A DNA stretch of 14,096 nucleotides. Origin: an uncultured Odoribacter sp. GTDB lineage: Bacteria > Bacteroidota > Bacteroidia > Bacteroidales > Marinifilaceae. Shown here one piece after another: positions 1-6,425 of the stretch. Every line of letters begins with the position of its first letter. The first letter of the stretch is position 1. The DNA is taken from NCBI GenBank assembly GCA_905193145.1, contig CAJJNP010000074.1:1-14096 (forward strand), in the 5' to 3' direction. The position numbers were made by a program, and so were the translations under genes. The notes below the pieces were generated by a model, which saw nothing but the letters and a program-made list of their open reading frames with translations, had not been told where the DNA came from and did no database searches.

Positions 1-683
1 TCAAAATAAGCCTCTCCTTTCAGAAAGATTCTACGCTCATCGTCTCCAAAGGCAATCGGAAAACGCAACTCCGTCTCAGCATTTAACCAAACATTCGTGC
101 CATCTTCCAATTTCAACTGATACTCGCCACCACGCGGAATTGTCAAGGTATTATATTCCAACTTTTTTTCTCCAATCCTCTTTACACCTGCCTTATATTC
201 AAGCACATTTCCCACATTGCGAATTCTGCTGCTATCCTTGCTTACAAATTGTCCTTCTTCTTGCAAATCCAACTTTTCGCCGGAAGCCAATGTCAACATT
301 GCCTTCGGTGAGCCGGGAACAATCTGCGATTCTACAAGCTCTACTTTTACAGCCTGCTCATTATCTTTTTCTGTCAACAACAACGCCCCTATTCCAACAG
401 CCAACACAACAACTGCTGCATATCCCCAACGTACAATCTGCCGACGAAGCTTTATCATTTTACCTGCTTTTCTTCTTGCACAATTATCCTTCCAAGCATT
501 TTCAACATTTATGCTACTTTTAAAACCGCCTTTATTCTCTGTATAAAAAATCTGCAACCTAGTGTATTCATCTCGGTTCTGCTGATTTTCATCCAACCAA
601 GCTTGCAACACATTTATCTCTTCTGACGATAATTCTTCGCCATGAATTGAAGCAGCTATAATTTCCCAAATTCTATTTTCCAT
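1..683 (-). CDS. FecR-family anti-sigma factor (partial, C-terminus outside window)
   Basis: Membrane-bound regulator that normally holds an ECF sigma factor and releases it when a TonB-dependent outer-membrane transporter binds substrate. The frame stays open for 227 codons from the ATG at 683 to the window edge. Residues 1-80 form a helical, charged cytoplasmic part (sigma-binding in the family). A single hydrophobic segment at about 86-104 is the inner-membrane anchor. The periplasmic part from about 178 reads TIPRGGEYQLKLEDGTNVWLN, then LRFPIAF and RRIFLKGEAYF, which is the typical Bacteroidetes FecR core. The missing part should be about 80-110 residues, judging from family length. The gene is transcribed away from the sigma gene at 831, whereas such pairs are usually co-directional. 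SusC/SusD-type transporter genes would be expected further left, but that is inference. Confidence 0.9.
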   Translation of the reverse strand, partial: MENRIWEIIAASIHGEELSSEEINVLQAWLDENQQNRDEYTRLQIFYTENKGGFKSSINVENAWKDNCARRKAGKMIKLRRQIVRWGYAAVVVLAVGIGALLLTEKDNEQAVKVELVESQIVPGSPKAMLTLASGEKLDLQEEGQFVSKDSSRIRNVGNVLEYKAGVKRIGEKKLEYNTLTIPRGGEYQLKLEDGTNVWLNAETELRFPIAFGDDERRIFLKGEAYF

Positions 684-830
684 TCCCACTAATTTTGGTT
701 TTCTATTATAATGACACCAAATTCAAAAAATAATGTGACAAAAAATGAGCAAAATGAGCTAGAAAAGTAAATAATTTGCATATTTCTATTTTTTTTGCGA
801 ACATTGCAACAGAGTTGTATACACCAAAAG

Positions 831-1403
831 ATGAAAGAAGAGCAAATTATTCTAAAAGGATTGCAGCAAGGAAGTGAACAAGCATACAAAGACTTGTTTA
901 CAGCCTATTTCTCCGACATGGTGCTTTATGCAAATCACTATATAAAAGATCAAGCAGCAGCAGAAGATATCGTTCAGGATTTTTTTATCACCTTGTGGTT
1001 TGAAAAAAAATTTTTCAATATTGAAAGTGGCTTAGAAGGTTACCTCTATCGCTCCCTACACAATACATGCCTGAACCATCTGCGCAATGAACAAAGGAAA
1101 CAAGAAAAGCTTCTGCACATGCCAATGGAAAAAAACTCTTCCCCAACTCTAACAATTGAATTGGAAGATAAGGAACGTGAATACAAACAACTATACCAAG
1201 CTCTACATAAACTCCCGGAACAATGCAAACAAGTGTTCACCCTCTGCTGTCTACAAGATATGAAATACCAGGAAGCCGCCGACTATTTGGGTATCTCTAT
1301 CAATACCGTACGCACCCAAATGGGAAGAGCTTACAAAATCCTACGCAATTCGTTGGATAGCAAAGCATTTCTTAATCTACTATTCTTGAGATTCTTAAAA
1401 TAG
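831..1403 (+). CDS. ECF-type RNA polymerase sigma factor (FecI-like, sigma-70 family)
   Basis: A 190-residue extracytoplasmic-function sigma factor that would direct RNA polymerase to target promoters when freed from its anti-sigma. Region 2 spans about residues 10-85 (the stretch AAEDIVQDFFITLW, then YLYRSLHNTCLNHLR). Region 4 spans about 120-172 and contains the helix-turn-helix EAADYLGISINTVRTQMGRA. The domain order and length fit the Bacteroidetes sigma-70 family 1 group. A TTG at 795 would add 12 residues before region 2. The ATG at 831 is preferred because the protein then starts MKEEQIILKGLQQGSEQAY, as in relatives. The likely partner is the divergent FecR-like gene ending at 683. The two share a 147-bp intergenic region. 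The last ten residues are unusually hydrophobic. Confidence 0.9.
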   Translation: MKEEQIILKGLQQGSEQAYKDLFTAYFSDMVLYANHYIKDQAAAEDIVQDFFITLWFEKKFFNIESGLEGYLYRSLHNTCLNHLRNEQRKQEKLLHMPMEKNSSPTLTIELEDKEREYKQLYQALHKLPEQCKQVFTLCCLQDMKYQEAADYLGISINTVRTQMGRAYKILRNSLDSKAFLNLLFLRFLK

Positions 1404-1426
1404 GTATTGGCGCAATTACCATTTTC
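1403..1426 (+). terminator. Weak terminator-like hairpin after the ECF sigma gene
   Basis: GGTATTG and CAATTACC can pair around a gcg loop with one bulged T. The stem is followed by ATTTTCTC. It starts at the last base of the sigma-factor stop codon. The stem is short and the T tract is broken, so this is a modest call. Confidence 0.3.
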
Positions 1427-1438
1427 TCAAAAATAAAC

Positions 1439-1446
1439 TACCTTTG
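1439..1446 (+). promoter_or_regulatory. Bacteroidetes -7 element for the sirtuin-rlmD pair
   Basis: TAccTTTG matches the Bacteroidetes primary-sigma -7 consensus TAnnTTTG exactly and lies 18 bp before the ATG at 1465. No convincing TTG -33 element lies at the usual 19-21 bp spacing. The pair may therefore have its own promoter rather than depending on the sigma gene upstream. Confidence 0.5.
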
Positions 1447-1464
1447 CACAAATAAATAACAAAA

Positions 1465-2166
1465 ATGAAACTGGTCATATTAACAGGAGCCGGCATGAGT
1501 GCGGAAAGCGGCATCAAGACTTTCCGCGACAGCGATGGTCTTTGGGAAAACTACCGCATTGAAGATGTATGTACGCCCGAAGCGCTAGCAAGCAACCCGG
1601 AGTTTGTGAATAAGTTTTACAACGAACGTCGCAAACAATTGTATGAAGCACAGCCCAATCCCGGACACAAAGGGTTGGCTGAGTTAGAGCAATATTTCGA
1701 TGTGCAAATTATCACTCAAAATATCGACGACCTACACGAGCGTGCAGGGAGCCACCATGTATTACATCTGCACGGAGAATTAAAAAAAGTACGTAGCAGC
1801 CGGAATCCCGATGCAATCTACGACTTGGACGGCTGGGAACTCAAACCAGGCACCCGTTGCGAAGACGGCTCATTATTACGGCCACATGTCGTATTTTTCG
1901 GAGAATCAGTACCCAATATCCAGCCGGCAACAGAAATAGTAAAACAAGCAGATATCTTTGTCATTATCGGGACCTCGCTTGTTGTCTATCCGGCTGCCAG
2001 CCTGCTGCATTATGCCCCGGACAATATCCCTGTATTTGTCATTGACCCCAACATCCCTGCAGAAGCACGTCGACGCGGCTTTCACCTCATAGAAAAAGGA
2101 GCGTCAGCCGGAGTTGAAGAACTAAAAAAACTATTATTATGGCAAGAGGTAAAAAACCATTATTAG
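1465..2166 (+). CDS. Sir2-family NAD-dependent protein deacylase (class III, CobB/SIRT5-like)
   Basis: A 233-residue sirtuin that would remove acetyl or succinyl-type groups from lysines using NAD+. Family motifs appear in order: GAGMSAESGIKTFR at 8-21 (NAD binding), QNIDDLHERAG at 85-95, the catalytic histidine H103 in HLHGEL, RPHVVFFGE at 139-147, and GTSL at 169-172. Y52 and R55 in FYNERR match the Tyr/Arg pair that reads acidic acyl groups in CobB and SIRT5, so desuccinylase or demalonylase activity is plausible. The zinc-finger segment (residues 110-138) holds only one cysteine, C132, instead of four. The last 28 bp overlap the next gene, which suggests coupled translation. Length and start fit the family. 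The substrate is unknown. Confidence 0.93.
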   Translation: MKLVILTGAGMSAESGIKTFRDSDGLWENYRIEDVCTPEALASNPEFVNKFYNERRKQLYEAQPNPGHKGLAELEQYFDVQIITQNIDDLHERAGSHHVLHLHGELKKVRSSRNPDAIYDLDGWELKPGTRCEDGSLLRPHVVFFGESVPNIQPATEIVKQADIFVIIGTSLVVYPAASLLHYAPDNIPVFVIDPNIPAEARRRGFHLIEKGASAGVEELKKLLLWQEVKNHY

Positions 2167-3542
2167 AGAACGTAAAAATTGAAAAGATTGCCGCAGAAGG
2201 CAAATCCATCGCATATATTGATGACAAAGTATTGTTTGTGCCTAATACGGTGCCGGGAGACGTTGTAGATGTTCAGGTAACACGGAAAAGGAAAAGCTTC
2301 ATGGAAGGCTTTGTTACACAAGTACGACAATTGTCCGACTTGCGCACCACACCGGCCTGCTCTCATTTCGGTATATGCGGAGGCTGTAAATGGCAGAATT
2401 TACCATACGAAAAACAGCTGGCATTCAAACAGCAGGAAATCATTGACAATTTACAACGAATCGGCAAGGTCGAATTACATGGTATCCGCCCCATTATCGG
2501 TTCGGCTCAACAGCTTTATTACCGTAACAAACTGGAATTCACCTTTTCGAGCAAACGCTTTTTGACCCGCGAAGAAATCGGCTCTGATGCAGATATCGAA
2601 AGGACACCAGCTCTCGGTTTTCACGTTCCGGGTCTATTTGACAAAGTAGTTGATATTAACCATTGCTATCTACAAGGCGAACCTTCAAATGAGATTCGCA
2701 ACTTTATCAAGGCACATGCCTTAAAAGAAGGATTGAGTTTTTACAATATCCGCGAACAAAATGGTTTCTTACGAACATTAATCATCCGAACCGCTTCAAC
2801 CGGAGAAATCATGGTAACCATCGCGTTCGGACACGAAGACGTTACAGCCCGCGAAAGATTACTAAATGCTCTAGTGGAAAAATTTCCACAAATCACCTCG
2901 TTAATGTATGTAATCAACGAAAAGCTGAATGATACATTAACAGACCAGGATATTATATGCTATTACGGACGTGACCATATTTTTGAACAGATGGAAGATC
3001 TGAAATTCAAAATCGGTCCCAAATCTTTCTACCAAACGAATTCTGAACAAGCATATAATCTATATAGCCAAACCCGTACACTGGCTGGCCTGACAGGAAA
3101 TGAAATCGTATATGACCTATATACCGGCACAGGAACCATTGCCAACTTTGTCGCACGTAATGCAGCCAAGGTCATCGGAGTGGAATATGTACCGGAAGCC
3201 ATCGAAGATGCCCGTGTCAACTCATCCATCAATGGCATTACAAATACGGTATTTTATGCAGGAGATATGAAAGACGTACTGAATGCGGAGTTTATTGAAC
3301 AGCACGGACGTCCTGATATCATCATTACAGACCCTCCTCGCGCCGGTATGCATCCGGATGTTGTTCAGACAATCTTAAATGCAGCACCCAAGCGTATTGT
3401 ATACGTCAGTTGTAATTCAGCCACTCAAGCACGAGATCTGCAACTTCTTGACGTTGCTTACAAAGTGTGTGCCGTACAGCCAGTGGATATGTTTCCACAC
3501 ACACACCATGTTGAAAATATTGTATTATTGGAAATGAAATAA
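2139..3542 (+). CDS. rlmD: 23S rRNA (uracil-C5)-methyltransferase, RlmD/RumA family
   Basis: A 467-residue SAM-dependent methyltransferase expected to make 5-methyluridine in 23S rRNA (U1939 in the E. coli enzyme). An N-terminal TRAM domain occupies about residues 7-66. An iron-sulfur cluster site is formed by C74, C80, C83 and C176 (motif CSHFGICGGCKW). The SAM-binding motif DLYTGTGTI is at 326-334 and DPPRAGMH at 398-405. The catalytic nucleophile is C425 in SCNSATQARDL, and E459 near the C-terminus is the likely general base. The ATG at 2139 lies inside the sirtuin gene in another reading frame. It is kept because MARGKKPLLENVKIEKIAAEGK is the usual family N-terminus. TrmA/RlmC relatives are alternatives, but the cluster and TRAM domain favour RlmD. 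The target base in this organism is inferred. Confidence 0.9.
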   Translation: MARGKKPLLENVKIEKIAAEGKSIAYIDDKVLFVPNTVPGDVVDVQVTRKRKSFMEGFVTQVRQLSDLRTTPACSHFGICGGCKWQNLPYEKQLAFKQQEIIDNLQRIGKVELHGIRPIIGSAQQLYYRNKLEFTFSSKRFLTREEIGSDADIERTPALGFHVPGLFDKVVDINHCYLQGEPSNEIRNFIKAHALKEGLSFYNIREQNGFLRTLIIRTASTGEIMVTIAFGHEDVTARERLLNALVEKFPQITSLMYVINEKLNDTLTDQDIICYYGRDHIFEQMEDLKFKIGPKSFYQTNSEQAYNLYSQTRTLAGLTGNEIVYDLYTGTGTIANFVARNAAKVIGVEYVPEAIEDARVNSSINGITNTVFYAGDMKDVLNAEFIEQHGRPDIIITDPPRAGMHPDVVQTILNAAPKRIVYVSCNSATQARDLQLLDVAYKVCAVQPVDMFPHTHHVENIVLLEMK

Positions 3543-3544
3543 CA

Positions 3545-3573
3545 AAAGGCGGCATTGATAATGCCGCCTTTCC
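3545..3573. terminator. Bidirectional rho-independent terminator between rlmD and the DUF4923-like gene
   Basis: A perfect 11-bp stem pairs AAAGGCGGCAT (3545-3555) with ATGCCGCCTTT (3561-3571) around the loop tgata. The A-run on one side and T-run on the other let it act on both converging transcripts: rlmD ends at 3542 and the minus-strand gene ends at 3591. Confidence 0.88.
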
Positions 3574-3590
3574 TTATATTTCCATGCATA

Positions 3591-4196
3591 CTACTGAGCT
3601 GTAGATGCAGCTTTTTCTAATTTAAAGCCCAACAACAATCCGTCATAATTACTAATCAATCCCTCCACGGTTGCCCCTGCAGCACTCACCTTGGAGGCCA
3701 TACGAGTTAATGCTGTCAACACGGACATCAACTTATCTGCATTGAAAAGCAGGCTCATCGATGTTCCTGTCACTGCGACCTGAGCAGTCTGTGTTACCCC
3801 CAAACGACTAGTCATCGTAATTGTCTTGGTTTCCGGATTAAATGAATATGTACCTTGAGTAGTTCTTTTTTTCATTGTAAAAGTATAAGTACTGTCCGCA
3901 TTGAAGGTATAGCTGCAAGCATCCATTCCCAATTTTTTAAACACCTTATCTAGTTCCTCTTCGACTTTTCCGGCAATCGCTTCACCTCCGGCTTTAGCCA
4001 ACAATTGATCTGCCTTTAAGCTACAATCCGGACTCACATAATTCCAAGTCCCTATCAATGACTGGCTTGTTGTCAGCTTATCACCAATAACATTTTTTGC
4101 TACATTACCTAATAATGATTTCCAATCCTGCGACATTGCATTCATCGAAAACACACAACTAAAAAATACGAATAACAAAATACATTTCTTCAACAT
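3591..4196 (-). CDS. DUF4923-like exported protein (lipocalin-like)
   Basis: A 201-residue secreted protein of unknown role that resembles the Bacteroidetes DUF4923 family. Residues 1 to about 20-23 form a signal peptide (LKKC, then hydrophobic ILLFVFFSCVF, ending near NAMSQ). There is no lipobox, so the product is probably periplasmic. The mature part has SLIGTWNYVSPDCSL at 46-60, a helical segment at about 61-90, then alternating short strands such as YTFNADSTYTFTMKK and GTYSFNPETKTITMTS, as expected of a small beta-barrel fold. C58 and C94 could form a disulphide. A GTG at 4220 would add eight residues, but the ATG at 4196 puts the signal peptide at the very N-terminus. The gene follows the NigD-like lipoprotein gene on the same strand, with a terminator and a new -7 element in between. 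Its ligand or partner is unknown. Confidence 0.75.
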   Translation of the reverse strand: MLKKCILLFVFFSCVFSMNAMSQDWKSLLGNVAKNVIGDKLTTSQSLIGTWNYVSPDCSLKADQLLAKAGGEAIAGKVEEELDKVFKKLGMDACSYTFNADSTYTFTMKKRTTQGTYSFNPETKTITMTSRLGVTQTAQVAVTGTSMSLLFNADKLMSVLTALTRMASKVSAAGATVEGLISNYDGLLLGFKLEKAASTAQ

Positions 4197-4221
4197 AACT
4201 TCACTAATTAAGGATTTCACG

Positions 4222-4229
4222 CAAAATTA
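4222..4229 (-). promoter_or_regulatory. Bacteroidetes -7 element for the DUF4923-like gene
   Basis: On the minus strand this reads TAatTTTG, an exact TAnnTTTG match, 25 bp before the ATG at 4196. It lies downstream of the terminator at 4254-4283, so the gene appears to be transcribed on its own. No clear -33 TTG is seen at the expected spacing. Confidence 0.5.
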
Positions 4230-4253
4230 ATAAAGAATCCTACAAAACATAAC

Positions 4254-4283
4254 AAAAAACCCCTTGGAATATATCCAAAGGGC
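4254..4283 (-). terminator. Rho-independent terminator of the NigD-like gene
   Basis: On the minus strand CCCTTTGGA pairs with TCCAAGGGG (9 bp, one G-T pair) around a 5-nt AT loop and is followed directly by six T. It begins 35 bp after the stop codon of the NigD-like gene. Confidence 0.85.
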
Positions 4284-4317
4284 TCTGATGCTTTTCCTGC
4301 AAATATCATATTGGAAA

Positions 4318-5187
4318 TTAATAGCAAGATAAATCATAAAAATCATTAACTTTCCGACTTTCCGGCAATTGATTCAAACCATTTGATACAGACTTAACAG
4401 TCCACGGAGCAATTGTAAATAATCCACTATCACTCTTCTGCTCTACGTCTGTTGAATTCTTTTTATACTCCTTCCAAAGTAATTTTACGGGAACCGATGT
4501 TGCATTGTCTGACAAAATAGAGGTCAAATCAAAAGAAACATTTCCGGCATTCCATACATAATTCTGCCCCCATACACTCTCCCCCGCTGCCGGTTGGTCT
4601 TTGTATGCATTATGACGCAATGTCAAATACACGGTATCATTATGGGATTGTACGTCATCCATAACTACATTTATAAAATGCTTTTCCTGTGAATTCTTTT
4701 TCACCGGCACAGCAAATTCAACATTCAAATACTTTCCACCAAACCATGCACCAACAACAGTGATCGGATCGTTACCAATACTATCTTGACGATGAGCCTC
4801 GTTAGCTGCAATAAAAGATTGCTTTACCGGTTGTTTGGTCAAAACATCCTGATAACCATAAAGACGGACATAATAATTCATATAACCTTCCAACCCTTCA
4901 GTATCCCGTACACTCTCGATAATAGAATATCTCACATACATACGGGTGCCCTCTTTAAAATCCTTGCCTTCAATTTTCAATCCCTCTACTGCAATCAATC
5001 TGCTACCGTCATCCCTACGAATAGCCCAATCTCCAACTTTATCACCCTCGATTTTCTCCAGGCTACCATAGCTTACCCAAGTATCACCATTCACCACATA
5101 ATACTCATCATCATCATTATCACATGCCGTAAAAAAAGCTGCCATAATAGACAATAGCACAAACATTTTCAAAATTCCTATTTTCAT
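4318..5187 (-). CDS. NigD-like lipoprotein, probably surface exposed
   Basis: A 289-residue lipoprotein resembling the NigD-like family of Bacteroides (NigD was named in a bacteriocin-linked locus; the family's general role is unknown). The signal peptide is residues 1-21 with a lipobox around AFFTAC, giving lipidated C22. The next residues, DNDDDE, form an acidic run like the lipoprotein export signal that sends Bacteroidetes lipoproteins to the cell surface. Residues about 30-110 would be the N-terminal OB-like domain (DTWVSYGSLEKIEG, then TRMYVRYSI). Residues about 140-285 would be the beta-sandwich domain (HFINVVMDD, DTVYLTLRHNAYKD, WTVKSVSNG). The ATG at 5187 is chosen over an upstream in-frame TTG at 5199. 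It diverges from crcB, with 101 bp between them. No function can be assigned. Confidence 0.82.
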   Translation of the reverse strand: MKIGILKMFVLLSIMAAFFTACDNDDDEYYVVNGDTWVSYGSLEKIEGDKVGDWAIRRDDGSRLIAVEGLKIEGKDFKEGTRMYVRYSIIESVRDTEGLEGYMNYYVRLYGYQDVLTKQPVKQSFIAANEAHRQDSIGNDPITVVGAWFGGKYLNVEFAVPVKKNSQEKHFINVVMDDVQSHNDTVYLTLRHNAYKDQPAAGESVWGQNYVWNAGNVSFDLTSILSDNATSVPVKLLWKEYKKNSTDVEQKSDSGLFTIAPWTVKSVSNGLNQLPESRKVNDFYDLSCY

Positions 5188-5264
5188 CGTTGCTTTCAAT
5201 TTAAATTACATTGATAAGATGAAAGTTTCCGCACAAAGTTGCGTCAAAAATGATACATATAACA

Positions 5265-5272
5265 TATTTTTG
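5265..5272 (+). promoter_or_regulatory. Bacteroidetes -7 element for crcB
   Basis: TAttTTTG is an exact TAnnTTTG match, 16 bp before the crcB ATG at 5289, so the leader would be very short. A TTG at 5239-5241 could be the -33 element, but its 23-bp spacing is a little long. On the opposite strand, 5234-5241 reads CAacTTTG, a one-mismatch -7 element for the divergent NigD-like gene. Confidence 0.5.
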
Positions 5273-5288
5273 CAAAAAAAACGCAAAC

Positions 5289-5663
5289 ATGCTACAGAAT
5301 ATTCTTTTAGTCGGTTTAGGCTCCATGGCAGGAGGAGTAGCCCGGTATCTCTTATCGATGTGGATTAAACAAATATTGCCCTCACTCTTTCCATGGGGAA
5401 CATTTATTGTCAACATGTCCGGCTGTCTGCTTATCGGACTACTCAGCGGATGGCTTTCCAGTCAACCATTACTTCCAATTCACCACAGATTGCTTTTTAT
5501 TATAGGTTTTTGTGGCAGCTTTACGACATTTTCCACCTTTACAATGGATAATTTAAACCTGTTAACAACCAAAACCTATGGATTATTTTTCTTAAACACC
5601 AGCGCCAGTATTGTCTTAGGATTACTATGTACTGCCATCGGTTTTTGGCTGACACGACGTTAA
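5289..5663 (+). CDS. crcB: Fluoride ion channel Fluc/CrcB
   Basis: A 124-residue inner-membrane protein of the Fluc family, which works as a dual-topology dimer that lets fluoride leave the cytoplasm. There are four predicted membrane segments at about residues 3-25, 35-55, 66-87 and 98-120. Family signatures are GGVARYLL at 15-22, WGTFIVNMSGCLLIG at 36-50 and GFCGSFTTFSTF at 73-84. The last contains the phenylalanines and serine/threonines lining the fluoride pore and the central sodium site. An in-frame start at 5250 would add 13 residues, but the ATG at 5289 follows the -7 element and gives the usual length. The gene stands alone, with no second crcB copy beside it. No fluoride riboswitch is visible in the short upstream region. 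Confidence 0.94.
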   Translation: MLQNILLVGLGSMAGGVARYLLSMWIKQILPSLFPWGTFIVNMSGCLLIGLLSGWLSSQPLLPIHHRLLFIIGFCGSFTTFSTFTMDNLNLLTTKTYGLFFLNTSASIVLGLLCTAIGFWLTRR

Positions 5664-5678
5664 TATCAAAACATTTGT

Positions 5679-5686
5679 TAATTTTG
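5679..5686 (+). promoter_or_regulatory. Bacteroidetes -7 element for the AlkD-like gene
   Basis: TAatTTTG is an exact TAnnTTTG match, 61 bp before the ATG at 5748. No convincing terminator separates it from crcB (stop at 5663), so readthrough from crcB is also possible. Confidence 0.4.
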
Positions 5687-5747
5687 TATCTGACAGTAAA
5701 TGCTGGCACTTTAGTTGCTACTATAAAATAAAACTAATAATAACATA

Positions 5748-6305
5748 ATGGACTTTGAACTGATTGATAAAACTGCTGACACACAATTTAAAGAACTTGA
5801 ACGAAGAATCTGGCGTTTACAAAGCGGAGGAACAATTGATAGCCTTAAAACAATAGGAGCTGAAACCAGCCATCAAATTGGAGCTAGCTTTGTTTCGTTG
5901 AAACAATTAGCAACACGCTACACCCCCAATGAACAATTGGCTAAACTACTATGGAATACAGGAAAACGCGAACAACAAATCATAGCTTGTTTTCTTTTAC
6001 CCACGGACATAAATAAAGAAAAAATTACGCAATTGTTTCATAATTGTTTAAATATGGAAGTTGCAGGTTATCTCGGTTCTGTTTATCTATATAAACATCC
6101 TCATTTAGTGGAGCTAGCCGAGGAACTTCTTAGCTCAGGACTTGCCTTGCAACAAGTAGCAAGTCTTACCGCATTGGCAAAACATCTCATTATAAACAAA
6201 AAAAACAGTCTTTTCAGCAAGGAATACTTTGCCGAAATTCTTAACAGAGAATATAATGACAAATTTGTACGCCTAACTGCCGAACGCTATCGTTTTAATC
6301 TCTAA
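5748..6305 (+). CDS. Putative DNA alkylation repair-like (AlkD-type) HEAT-repeat protein
   Basis: A 185-residue, all-helical protein without a signal peptide. The stretch LAKLLWNTGKREQQIIACFL at 64-83 strongly resembles the AlkD/AlkC-type DNA glycosylase repeats, where the Leu-Trp pair and the Arg-Glu fall on successive helices. Later segments (VAGYLGSVYLYKHPHLVELA and VASLTALAKHLI) look like further HEAT-type helix pairs. Typical AlkD proteins are about 220-240 residues and carry tryptophan and aspartate residues in the DNA groove. I cannot place a matching second Trp/Asp set, because W22 and W69 are the only tryptophans. It may be a shortened family member that binds DNA without glycosylase activity, or a HEAT-repeat protein with another role. 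It lies between crcB and pckA with its own candidate promoter. Confidence 0.55.
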   Translation: MDFELIDKTADTQFKELERRIWRLQSGGTIDSLKTIGAETSHQIGASFVSLKQLATRYTPNEQLAKLLWNTGKREQQIIACFLLPTDINKEKITQLFHNCLNMEVAGYLGSVYLYKHPHLVELAEELLSSGLALQQVASLTALAKHLIINKKNSLFSKEYFAEILNREYNDKFVRLTAERYRFNL

Positions 6306-6363
6306 TTAATGTTAAACGCAAGCTATTAAATACGACAAAGCTATTTTAATCTGAAATCTTTGC

Positions 6364-6371
6364 TACCTTTG
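6364..6371 (+). promoter_or_regulatory. Bacteroidetes -7 element for pckA
   Basis: TAccTTTG is an exact TAnnTTTG match, 54 bp before the pckA ATG, giving an AT-rich leader of about 45-50 nt with no Shine-Dalgarno sequence. Two AGCTATT copies 18 bp apart (6321-6327 and 6339-6345) lie just upstream and could be regulator contacts, but the motif is short. Confidence 0.5.
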
Positions 6372-6425
6372 TCAGTATAATTACAGAAAAAAAGTATTAA
6401 TAGATAATTTCATAAATTTACTACT

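Noticed and set aside
140..546. Two open frames on the plus strand opposite the left-edge gene
   Set aside because: They are antisense to a clear FecR-family protein and show no family features. The minus-strand frame explains the region.
5188..5288. Fluoride riboswitch ahead of crcB
   Set aside because: The leader is only about 10-20 nt if the -7 element at 5265 is used, and I see no conserved fluoride-aptamer sequence or pseudoknot in the region.
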